Source of the DNA: Anaerolineaceae bacterium
GTDB lineage: Bacteria > Chloroflexota > Anaerolineae > Aggregatilineales > Phototrophicaceae
Direction: 5' to 3'
NCBI GenBank assembly: GCA_002702065.1
Contig: NZXX01000001.1
Coordinates: 2,356,001 to 2,420,000, forward strand
Length of the DNA stretch: 64,000 nucleotides
Below the pieces are notes generated by a model. That model worked only from the letters and a program-made list of their open reading frames with translations, searched no databases and was not told the DNA's origin. Both the position numbers and the translations under genes were made by a program. Shown here in pieces: positions 42,471-51,511 of the stretch. The first letter of the stretch is position 1. Each line of letters starts with the position of its first letter.

Positions 42471-42542
42471 CCAGATAGCAATCCACACGAAATTTTCCGG
42501 CGTAAACTTAAGCGAACAACATAACGATCACAGGTTCAACTC

Positions 42543-44213
42543 ATGTCCATACGATGGAGATTACCACTGACCTATGCCGCAATCGCACTGATTGCCGCGC
42601 TGGTGCTGGGCGCGGTGCTGCTGACCACCCTGCGCAGTTATTACGCCCAGCAAGAGTGGGATTATCTGCACAGCAACGCCATCGCCCTGCAAGCAATCGT
42701 CAACCGTCTGACCGACCAGCGAGTCCCCCAGGCCACGATTGATGCGCAGCTCAACACCATGGCGTTTCTGTCGCAACTGCGCGTCCAGCTGCTGGATTCA
42801 GACAAGAACGTTCTTAGCGACTCCGGCCTGCCACAAGACAACATCCTGACGGTTGAGGGTCGCGCCGGCATTCGGGTGCTGACACGCGAAGCAGAATTAA
42901 CGACGACTGCCGCAGAGGGCACAACCTCCCAACTCTGGTTCTATTCCCCCAACGGCACAGAACGCATCGACGAACAGGCGAACCATCTACCCTTGCTTAG
43001 TCCCACACAGGCCGATCCGGAAACCATCCCCCAGTTCGATATCCTGATCGCAGACGGGACGACAGAGGCCGTCCAGTTTGCGATGCCTGCTCGCCGCACG
43101 CTGTTTGGTTTTAACCTCAACGATACCAGCGACCTGCATATCGGCCAGTTTTCCGACCAGGCGGTTGAACTGCCGGTTGCGTTCGGCAGCGCAGGCCTCA
43201 GCTACCTGCGTCTGTCTCAGGGTCCCGCCTATGGCCTCGAAATTCTGGATGGCGTCGCCCGCGCCTGGTTTGTCGCCAGCGTTGTCGCCGTCATCCTGGC
43301 CGCGCTGGCAGGTCTGTACATCAGCCAACATATCAGCGCCCCGCTGTTGGCGCTCACCCAGGTTACTTCGAAAATGTCAGTCGGTGACCTGTCCGCCCGT
43401 GCGCAAATCAACGGCAAAGACGAGGTTGGCGTGCTGGCCCATTCGTTTAACGACATGGCCAACCGTGTCGAGGAAACCATTCTGACGCTGCGCCGGTTTG
43501 TGGCCGATGCTGCCCACGAACTGCACACGCCCCTCACTGCCCTGCGGACCAATATCGAACTGATTGCTGATGAGCAACAGGCTGATGAACAGCAGCGGTT
43601 TATTGATCAGGCGCTCGCCCAGATCAGCCGGTTGGAAAGCCTGACCAATGACCTGCTGGAACTCTCCCGCCTGGAGTCGAACGAAGATGCCCCCAGCTTG
43701 GGCCGCGTCAATCTCAGCGCATTGGTCCGCGAAACCAGCGAAATTTACGCGTCCCAGGCAGAACAGAAGGACATCAATTTCCACATCACCCTGCCCGCGC
43801 AAGACGTCTTCATCCCGGCGCATGAACATCAACTGCAACACGCCCTTACCAACATGCTGGAAAATGCCATCAAGTTCACACCCGCCGACGGCAGCATCCT
43901 GGTTGCGCTGAATGAGCACAACGCCACCGAAGTCGAATTGACCGTTCAGGACACCGGCATCGGCATCCTCGATGAAGACCTGCCCCAGCTATTCAGCCGC
44001 TTCCACCGGGGCCGCAATGCCGCCGCGTACCCCGGCAGCGGGCTCGGTCTGGCAATTGTGCGCGCCATTGCTCAGGGACACAACGGCAGCATCACTGTCC
44101 GCCAGTGCAGACCGGGTACGCGTTTCATCTTTACCCTGCCGATTCAACCAGATTCGGCACCTTCAGATCACGCACTGGTTCAGCTTGACAGAGCAAAGTC
44201 CGCACTTATATAG
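42543..44213 (+). CDS. Membrane sensor histidine kinase
   Basis: A 556-residue kinase. A first membrane span (AAIALIAALVLGAVLLTTL) precedes a ~200-residue extracytoplasmic sensor region without a recognised domain, a second span (WFVASVVAVILAALAGLYI), a HAMP linker (APLLALTQVTSKMSVGDLSAR), the HisKA dimer domain with phospho-His in FVADAAHELHTPLTALRTN (His instead of the common Arg before TPL) and the ATP domain with NMLENAIKFTP, VQDTGIGI and GSGLGLAIVRAI. It should phosphorylate the regulator at 41757. The signal is unknown. Confidence 0.95.
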   Translation: MSIRWRLPLTYAAIALIAALVLGAVLLTTLRSYYAQQEWDYLHSNAIALQAIVNRLTDQRVPQATIDAQLNTMAFLSQLRVQLLDSDKNVLSDSGLPQDNILTVEGRAGIRVLTREAELTTTAAEGTTSQLWFYSPNGTERIDEQANHLPLLSPTQADPETIPQFDILIADGTTEAVQFAMPARRTLFGFNLNDTSDLHIGQFSDQAVELPVAFGSAGLSYLRLSQGPAYGLEILDGVARAWFVASVVAVILAALAGLYISQHISAPLLALTQVTSKMSVGDLSARAQINGKDEVGVLAHSFNDMANRVEETILTLRRFVADAAHELHTPLTALRTNIELIADEQQADEQQRFIDQALAQISRLESLTNDLLELSRLESNEDAPSLGRVNLSALVRETSEIYASQAEQKDINFHITLPAQDVFIPAHEHQLQHALTNMLENAIKFTPADGSILVALNEHNATEVELTVQDTGIGILDEDLPQLFSRFHRGRNAAAYPGSGLGLAIVRAIAQGHNGSITVRQCRPGTRFIFTLPIQPDSAPSDHALVQLDRAKSALI

Positions 44214-44220
44214 TAAGGCT

Positions 44221-44904
44221 ATGATTAACCCGAAGGCAGTCATCGAGCATACCGAATGGGTCTGGAGCGTCGCAGTCGATGTCGTGATTTTCACGCTGCG
44301 CAATCGCGATCTTCAGGTCCATGTGATCCAGCGGCAGGATCACCCGGGTTACTGGTCGCTGCCCGGCGGCATTGTGGGGGCGACGGAAGCGCTGGAAGAA
44401 GCTGCCATGCGTCAGTTGCGAGAGCAAACAACCGTTGATGACGTGTATTTGCAGCAACTTTTCACATATGGCGACCCCCAGCGCGATTCGCGCCGGCGCG
44501 TGATCAGCGTGGCGTACTTTGCGCTTTTGGCTGCGGACCGAATCAAACCGGACGGTGATGAAAACCGTGCCTGGTGCAGCGTTTATGACCTGCCGCCAAT
44601 GGCATTCGATCATGCCCGCATGGTGGATGATGCCCTCACACGACTGCGCTACAAGATCGAATATTCCGCCGCCGCCTTCGAGCTGATGCCAGAGGAATTT
44701 ACATTGCGCGAACTTCAGGAAGCGTACATGACGATCCTCAACGATCACCGGCTGGACAAGGCGAATTTTCGCAAAAAGATTCATGAAGCACGCATCGTCG
44801 AACCGGTTAATCGCTATCAGAAAACTGCCGGACGCCCGGCCCGGCTCTATCGTTTCCGCAAGGATGCACGTCTGGAAAGCAAGGCACGCCGGTTCTTTCC
44901 CTAA
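44221..44904 (+). CDS. nrtR: NrtR-like Nudix transcriptional regulator
   Basis: I chose the ATG at 44221 (227 residues), 7 bases after the kinase stop; the track start at 43972 lies inside that gene. The N-terminal Nudix fold has VWSVAVDVVIFTLRNRDLQVHVIQR and the box GGIVGATEALEEAAMRQLREQTTV, in which two of the metal-binding acidic positions of REUxEE are glutamine. That predicts loss of hydrolysis and retention of ligand (ADP-ribose) binding, as in NrtR repressors. The C-terminal ~80 residues (ELMPEEFTLRELQEAYMTIL... NRYQKTAGRPARLYRF) form the winged helix. NrtR proteins control NAD synthesis and salvage genes; pncB lies 4 kb downstream. Confidence 0.87.
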   Translation: MINPKAVIEHTEWVWSVAVDVVIFTLRNRDLQVHVIQRQDHPGYWSLPGGIVGATEALEEAAMRQLREQTTVDDVYLQQLFTYGDPQRDSRRRVISVAYFALLAADRIKPDGDENRAWCSVYDLPPMAFDHARMVDDALTRLRYKIEYSAAAFELMPEEFTLRELQEAYMTILNDHRLDKANFRKKIHEARIVEPVNRYQKTAGRPARLYRFRKDARLESKARRFFP

Positions 44905-44949
44905 TCGAACGTTTAAATTTCTGAGCAATGCACCTGAACAGGACTAACC

Positions 44950-45993
44950 ATGCGTACAGTCGAATGGCACAACGGGCAGGTTCGTATGATCGACCAGCGG
45001 GAAATCCCCTGGAAGCTTGTCACCGTTGATTTACCCGATTATCAAGCTGTTGCCGAAGCCATCAGCAACATGACCGTGCGCGGCGCACCCGCGATCGGCG
45101 CATCAGCCGCGTTTGGCATGGCGCTGGCGGCGCGCAATAGTTCAGCCACCGACCTGGCCGGGTTGCTGGCTGATCTGGAACAAGCGGCACAGGTATTGAA
45201 GGCATCGCGCCCCACTGCCGTAAACCTGGCCTGGGCTGTCGACAGGCTCATGGACATCGCCCGCAGCGGTGAATTTTCCAACCCCGATGACCTGCGTGAA
45301 GCGCTGCTCAAGATCGCCCAGCAAATTGCCGACGAAGATGTCGCGATCAACAAGCGTATGGGCCAGCACGGTGCCGCGTTAATCAAGGACGGCGACACCA
45401 TCCTGCATCACTGCAACACCGGCGCGCTGGCGGCGGTGGATTGGGGCACCGCGTTGGGGGTTATCCGCGCCGCCCACGAACAGGGCAAACAAATTCATGT
45501 CCTGCTCGACGAAACACGACCGCGCCTGCAAGGGGCACGGCTGAGCGCGTGGGAACTGGAACAATACGGCATCAGCTACGATATTCTGCCGGATACCGCC
45601 GCCGGTTATTACATGCAAAAAGGCGAAATCAGCATCGCCATGGTGGGGGCAGATCGCATTGCGGCCAATGGCGACGTCGCCAACAAGATCGGCACCTATC
45701 AGATTGCGGTGCTGGCAAAGGAGAATAACATTCCGTTTTATACGGTGGCACCTACATCGACTGTCGACCTATCGCTGGCATCCGGTACAGACATCCCGAT
45801 TGAGCAGCGAGACCCCGGCGAAGTTCGCGCACCCTACGGCAACGCCATCGTGCCCGACCATTACAAGGCACGCAACCCAGCCTTCGATGTCACGCCGAAC
45901 CGCTATGTGGCAGGCATTGTCACCGAGAATGGCATCGCCCGCCCACCGTTTGAAGACAGCCTGCGCCGTGCTGTTGCGGGGGAAAGCCTGTGA
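44950..45993 (+). CDS. mtnA: S-methyl-5-thioribose-1-phosphate isomerase
   Basis: A 347-residue enzyme of the methionine salvage pathway that converts methylthioribose-1-phosphate to methylthioribulose-1-phosphate. Cues: NMTVRGAPAIGASAAFGMALAA, VNLAWAVDR, catalytic Cys in ILHHCNTGALAAVDWGTALG, ETRPRLQGARLSAWEL, catalytic Asp in MVGADRIAANGDVANKIGTYQ and YTVAPTSTVDL. CAGGA lies upstream of the ATG. The stop overlaps the GTG start of the next small gene. Confidence 0.96.
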   Translation: MRTVEWHNGQVRMIDQREIPWKLVTVDLPDYQAVAEAISNMTVRGAPAIGASAAFGMALAARNSSATDLAGLLADLEQAAQVLKASRPTAVNLAWAVDRLMDIARSGEFSNPDDLREALLKIAQQIADEDVAINKRMGQHGAALIKDGDTILHHCNTGALAAVDWGTALGVIRAAHEQGKQIHVLLDETRPRLQGARLSAWELEQYGISYDILPDTAAGYYMQKGEISIAMVGADRIAANGDVANKIGTYQIAVLAKENNIPFYTVAPTSTVDLSLASGTDIPIEQRDPGEVRAPYGNAIVPDHYKARNPAFDVTPNRYVAGIVTENGIARPPFEDSLRRAVAGESL

Positions 45994-46427
45994 CGGATAA
46001 CCACTGGAGCAAATTACCGCCCGGCCCGCAACTGCGCCGCATCATTGCCGAACGGCTGGGCTGGCACATGCGCAAAATCCCGGTTGGGCATGAAGGCATC
46101 GCTTATGATTATCTGATCTATGACAATAATGACCGGTTCATTTACCAGCGCGAGGCGAAACCCGATGAACTGGAAAATGAGGCCACCATCATCGACCAGA
46201 CATGGATGGCCGCCGTTCAGGACGACGAATGTCCACCCTGGGATGAAGACCTGAGCGAAGCGCTCGACCTTGCCTATGGCATGGAACGGGAAATCTGGCA
46301 GGAAAACGGCACTGTCTACGCCTGGGTCAAATCAACCGACTACACCGCCGAAGCCGATACCGAGCCGCTGGCCGTCGTTCGGGCGTGGCTGGCCGCCACG
46401 GCAGACGACCCGGCCTATTTTCATTAA
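45990..46427 (+). CDS. Hypothetical protein
   Basis: A 145-residue acidic soluble protein with a GTG start overlapping the mtnA stop (GTGA) and a GGGGGAAA RBS. It starts PPGPQLRRIIAERLGWHMRKIPVG, is rich in Trp and Asp, and ends AVVRAWLAATADDPAYF. The first helix and the AWLAA end faintly recall the small phage ABA-sandwich proteins, but the match is too weak to name it. Translational coupling suggests co-regulation with mtnA. The stop shares TTAA with the convergent cpaF-like gene. Confidence 0.72.
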   Translation: MTDNHWSKLPPGPQLRRIIAERLGWHMRKIPVGHEGIAYDYLIYDNNDRFIYQREAKPDELENEATIIDQTWMAAVQDDECPPWDEDLSEALDLAYGMEREIWQENGTVYAWVKSTDYTAEADTEPLAVVRAWLAATADDPAYFH

Positions 46428-47743
46428 CGGTTCCAGAACGATTCTGGCAGCGCCAGCGTGTTTGACGGACGCTCGCCCGTCAGCCGTAGTTGACCATCAC
46501 GCGTGTGCAGCAGCAGCACAAAATCCGGATAATCCGAAGTGCGATACTGCCACTCGCCGATGCTGTACAAACTCAGCTTGCCATGTGCCCGCCACACGGT
46601 GATGACATACGGCAAGCGATGGTACAGCGCATCCACCATGGCTTCCGTCTGGCTCATATCCGCCCGGCGCGCCAGCATACTGAGCGCGTTGCGCAGCCGC
46701 TTCGAATCAAAAGGCCCGCGAAACGACCAGATTTGCCGCGGCGCGTCCGCATTTTGCAGCAGCGGCGCAATCGTCTCCGGCTCGTCCGATCGCACTTCAT
46801 CCAGCACCAGACACTGCGGCTCCTTGGCCAGCGCCGCTCCGATTTGTTCGCCAAACGTCACCCCGCGTGTGGTTTCGTCCGGCCACTGCGTCGTTAACCG
46901 TTCGATTCCGTCTGGCAGACGCAGCTCACTGGCCCGTTCCACCGCGACCGCGCGGTCCGCGTTGGGCAGCGTCTGTAACAGAACACTCAGCAGCGTTGTT
47001 TTGCCGGATTCCGCATCCCCCACCACCACAAACCCGTGCGGCGACTGGACAATCGCGTTCAGTAACGCCGCTGCCGGTTCAGACAGAAAGCCAGTATCAA
47101 TCAATGTCTCAACAGATGGCAGCTGCCGGGGATGCACCCGTATATCGGCGTGATAGCCAAAGGACATCAGCGGCGTAATGACGGTCATACAAACCGGACG
47201 ACCGTCGATCATCAGGCCGGTTTCGATAAAAGGCTGGCTATCATCCAGGTCCGCCCCGGCGTCCATCAGCAAGCGCCGCAGAATACGCCGGAAATGACTC
47301 TCGTCGTCAAACAAGGGCCCAACCGGCTCCAGATCACCATGTCCATAACGCACCGCAGCCCGGTCCACCCCTTCCAGCGAGATCGTGGTCACCCGGTCAT
47401 CCAGAAACAGCGCATCCAGCGGTCCATAACCAAACAGCGCACTATACGCCGCGTTCATCAACGCTGCCTTGTCCTGCTGGCTCAGGTGAACAGACTCAAC
47501 AGCCAGCACGTAATCGACCGTGGGCAGCAGCAGCTTGAGCCGTTTGGCCGCCGTATCAGCCTCTTTGAGCAATGGTGATTCGGCGTACTCCTCGATAAAC
47601 TCCCGTTCGACGCGTTCCACCAGCGCCCGCTGCGATACGTGCCGCTGTCCCAGCTGAGCCGATAGCAACTGCGGTTCGCGTCCCCGGTCCGCGTCACGCC
47701 GCAACTGTTCCCACGAACTTTTTAACTCGTCATCATGGCTCAC
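46424..47743 (-). CDS. Type II/IV secretion ATPase, CpaF/TadA-like, without neighbouring secretion genes
   Basis: A 439-residue protein. The first ~80 residues are helical (LVERVEREFIEEYAESPLL), followed by the CpaF-like core: YGPLDALFLDDRVTTISLEG, ADIRVHPRQLPSVETLIDTGFLS, Walker A VVGDAESGKTTLLSVLLQ (GDAESGKTT instead of GGTGSGKTT), ERASELRLP and Walker B-like CLVLDEVRSDEPETI. The last ~90 residues (WSFRGPFDSKRLRNALSML... LYSIGEWQYR) are less conserved. No pilin, TadB/TadC or secretin gene lies nearby, so it may have a non-secretory role or work with distant genes. It lies 6 bases after the pncB stop, in the same orientation. Confidence 0.83.
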   Translation of the reverse strand: MSHDDELKSSWEQLRRDADRGREPQLLSAQLGQRHVSQRALVERVEREFIEEYAESPLLKEADTAAKRLKLLLPTVDYVLAVESVHLSQQDKAALMNAAYSALFGYGPLDALFLDDRVTTISLEGVDRAAVRYGHGDLEPVGPLFDDESHFRRILRRLLMDAGADLDDSQPFIETGLMIDGRPVCMTVITPLMSFGYHADIRVHPRQLPSVETLIDTGFLSEPAAALLNAIVQSPHGFVVVGDAESGKTTLLSVLLQTLPNADRAVAVERASELRLPDGIERLTTQWPDETTRGVTFGEQIGAALAKEPQCLVLDEVRSDEPETIAPLLQNADAPRQIWSFRGPFDSKRLRNALSMLARRADMSQTEAMVDALYHRLPYVITVWRAHGKLSLYSIGEWQYRTSDYPDFVLLLHTRDGQLRLTGERPSNTLALPESFWNR

Positions 47744-47749
47744 AATACA

Positions 47750-49033
47750 TCACTCCAACATACTCAGGTCAACGGGTTCCAGATCAGAATTATCGCATGG
47801 CTGCCGCCCCACCTTGGCCATCTTGATCCACTGATCACCCGGTTTAACCCGGACAATATCCATCGAATAATCCGTACTGGTTGACGAATCATTTTGAAAG
47901 AAGCGGGACCCCACGCCATACATATCAACCGGGACGTTTTCGCGTTCGTAATTTTCAATACGTGCCCGGTCAAAACCACCGGATGCTACGATTTTCACCT
48001 GTCGACAAAAGGCTTTTGCTTCGTCAACCCATGCCTGCGGGACATTCCAGCGCTCCCAGGCGGCGTCCATCGAATCCCGAACCAGATGAATTAGTTGCGG
48101 GTTGATGCCATACGGCCCATCCGGCTCCAGCGACACATCACGCACGTTGCTGCTGGTGTCGATGCGCACCCCATGCAGTGTCCAACGCCCCCTGGATTCC
48201 GCATCACCGGATTCCAGTGCTGCGCGATAATAAGGCCAGTATGCATCCAGAATTGCCAGCGACGCCGCGACCGTATCATTATTAAAATCAACCAGCGCGA
48301 TACGCGGAACCTCAACCGGAACATGCCGCGCATAGGCGACCATCGCGTCAGCAGTATCACCCAGAAAGCTGGAAATCAGCGCGTGAGGCACAGTACCGCC
48401 ACCTTCACCACCCCACCATGCGCCTTGAGCATCCGTGCTGACCAGCGCGTTCATCTGCTGGTTGAAGTCATGGTTGTAGCGCTGAACAGCCAGCCAGTAG
48501 GCGTAGCCGTCGATGGCCTGCACATCGGGCAGGTCGAAACGTGCCGGAAAGAATAATATGGGCTTTCCGTTGGATACTTCGAGCACATGGTAGACATTCG
48601 TCGCCACGCGTGAGGCCCGTGTGAGTACGCCCAGCATTGCCGTTTCAAGCAGGGCGAAATCCCGATAGCGCCCGCGCACCTTGATCACCGGCTGCACCTC
48701 CATCGGGTTACCGGCATAGGTGGTAAACACGCCATCAGCAACGGCTTCCACATCGAGCTGCGCGCTGGTATCCACAAACTGGTTTCCCTCAAAATAGCCG
48801 GTTGCGTGTTTCAAAATCGCCAGCGCCACATCGACCCCCGCCACCAGTGTCCGTGGCTGGCGGCGATTGAAATACTGCGCCTCGACAGGCATATCGCCCA
48901 GATCAGACGACACGCCCTCAAGAATCTGGACCACATTGGCAAAATACTGATCACTGTAAACGCCGCGTCGCAAACCCTTTACGTCCAGTTTGATCTGTTG
49001 ATTTGTGATTCGTTTATGGTCAAAAACGGTCAT
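47750..49033 (-). CDS. pncB: Nicotinate phosphoribosyltransferase
   Basis: I chose the ATG at 49033 (427 residues) because AGGG lies 8 bases upstream; the track start adds 24 unlikely residues crossing the divergent promoter. The enzyme makes nicotinate mononucleotide in NAD salvage. Cues: GVYSDQYFANVVQIL near the start, NPMEVQPVIKVRGRYRDFALLETAMLGVLTRASRVATN, GGTVPHALISSFLGDTADAM, IALVDFNNDTV and GVRIDTSSNVRDVSLEPDGPYGINP. The late IVASGGFDRARIENYE is the phosphate-binding strand-loop. An inverted repeat at 49067-49080 lies in its upstream region. Confidence 0.93.
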   Translation of the reverse strand: MTVFDHKRITNQQIKLDVKGLRRGVYSDQYFANVVQILEGVSSDLGDMPVEAQYFNRRQPRTLVAGVDVALAILKHATGYFEGNQFVDTSAQLDVEAVADGVFTTYAGNPMEVQPVIKVRGRYRDFALLETAMLGVLTRASRVATNVYHVLEVSNGKPILFFPARFDLPDVQAIDGYAYWLAVQRYNHDFNQQMNALVSTDAQGAWWGGEGGGTVPHALISSFLGDTADAMVAYARHVPVEVPRIALVDFNNDTVAASLAILDAYWPYYRAALESGDAESRGRWTLHGVRIDTSSNVRDVSLEPDGPYGINPQLIHLVRDSMDAAWERWNVPQAWVDEAKAFCRQVKIVASGGFDRARIENYERENVPVDMYGVGSRFFQNDSSTSTDYSMDIVRVKPGDQWIKMAKVGRQPCDNSDLEPVDLSMLE

Positions 49034-49066
49034 TGGGTTTACCCTTTTACTTGAATTCGAGCGTGT

Positions 49067-49080
49067 CCACATGACTGTGG
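49067..49080. promoter_or_regulatory. Inverted repeat CCACA-TGAC-TGTGG in the divergent pncB/kinase promoter region
   Basis: A perfect 5-4-5 inverted repeat directly abuts a TATACT hexamer (49081-49086) that could be the -10 of the plus-strand kinase gene. It lies ~35 bases upstream of the pncB ATG. It is a candidate NrtR or other repressor site (inference). Confidence 0.42.
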
Positions 49081-49124
49081 TATACTGCACGACGGTCTTC
49101 CGCAAGCCAGCTCAGGAACAGTTC

Positions 49125-50102
49125 ATGAACATTATCATAACCGGATCAATCGCCTATGACTATTTGATGCGTTTCCCCGGTCGCTTTACCGACCACCTGA
49201 TTGGGGAACAACTTCATCAAATCAGCCTCAGCTTTCTGGTCGACGACATGACCAAACACTGGGGGGGGGTTGCTGCCAATATCGCTTTCAACACAGCCAT
49301 GCTCGGCCTCAGAACCCACCTGATGGGCACCACTGGCCGCGACTTCCCGGATTACCGCCGTTGGCTGGATAATGTCGGTGTCGATACCAGCACCGTTCGG
49401 CAAATTGATGAAGTCTTCACCGCATCATTCTTCGTCAACACTGATCTGGACAACAACCAGATCGCGTCCTTTTATACCGGTGCGATGGCCTATGCCAAAA
49501 ATTATTCGATTGCGGATGTCTACGAAGGCCAACCGGACCTCGTCGTTATCTCACCGAACGACCCGGACGCGATGATCAAGCTCGCCCGCGAATGCCGCCA
49601 GCGCGCTATTCCGTTCATGGCCGACCCCAGCCAGCAAATCCCGCGGTTTACCAGCGACCAGCTTCTCGAAACAACCGAAGGCGCCAGAATTCTGATCGTC
49701 AATGCCTACGAGGCCGGTGTCCTGTGTAAACAACTTGGGCAAACTATTGACGATTTACAAGCGCAGCACGAAATTCTGGTTGTCACGCAGGGGGCCAGCG
49801 GCGCGCTCATCTATCATCAGGGCCAAAAAATCGATGTACCAGCCTTTCCCGTGGATGCTATCCTCGACCCAACCGGGGCAGGCGACGCATTCAGAGCAGG
49901 CTTTCTGCGCGGGATGGCAGCCGATTTCCCCCTCCAGTTGTGCGGCATGATGGGTTCATTGTGCGCCTGTTACGTACTGGAACAGGTGGGAACCCAGAAT
50001 CACAATTTCACCGTATCCGAGTTTGTTCAGCGTTTCCGTCAACATGCCGACGACGAAGGTTTGCTCGATTCGCTGCTGGTCGAGGCCAGCGTATCCGGTT
50101 GA
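49125..50102 (+). CDS. PfkB-family kinase, probably adenosine kinase
   Basis: I chose the ATG at 49125 (325 residues) because AGGA lies upstream; the track start at 49005 is inside the pncB region. The ribokinase fold starts NIIITGSIAYDYLMRFPGRF, has KHWGGVAANIAFNTAMLGL (substrate and glycine-rich region), LVVISPNDPDAMIKL, VVTQGASGALIYHQG and the catalytic Asp in DPTGAGDAFRAGFLRG. The gene next to ahcY, plus resemblance to the bacterial adenosine-kinase branch (IAYD, SPNDP), suggests it removes the adenosine made by AhcY. Other sugar kinases of the family remain possible. Confidence 0.88.
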   Translation: MNIIITGSIAYDYLMRFPGRFTDHLIGEQLHQISLSFLVDDMTKHWGGVAANIAFNTAMLGLRTHLMGTTGRDFPDYRRWLDNVGVDTSTVRQIDEVFTASFFVNTDLDNNQIASFYTGAMAYAKNYSIADVYEGQPDLVVISPNDPDAMIKLARECRQRAIPFMADPSQQIPRFTSDQLLETTEGARILIVNAYEAGVLCKQLGQTIDDLQAQHEILVVTQGASGALIYHQGQKIDVPAFPVDAILDPTGAGDAFRAGFLRGMAADFPLQLCGMMGSLCACYVLEQVGTQNHNFTVSEFVQRFRQHADDEGLLDSLLVEASVSG

Positions 50103-50122
50103 GGGATGCCCCCAAGATACTG

Positions 50123-50151
50123 GCGACAAGTCCACAATCGTGTGCTACAAT
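50123..50151 (+). promoter_or_regulatory. Promoter upstream of ahcY
   Basis: GCGACA (50123-50128), a 17-base spacer and TACAAT (50146-50151), 33 bases before the ahcY ATG. It lies just after the kinase stop, so ahcY can be transcribed separately from the kinase. Confidence 0.58.
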
Positions 50152-50184
50152 CGCCGCATTCTCGGCATGAAACAGGAGTAATGA

Positions 50185-51459
<1,275 letters not shown>

Positions 51460-51511
51460 CGATCGTTTGCGCTATACCAACTTATCTGTGACAAACTTCA
51501 AGGGAGGAAGG

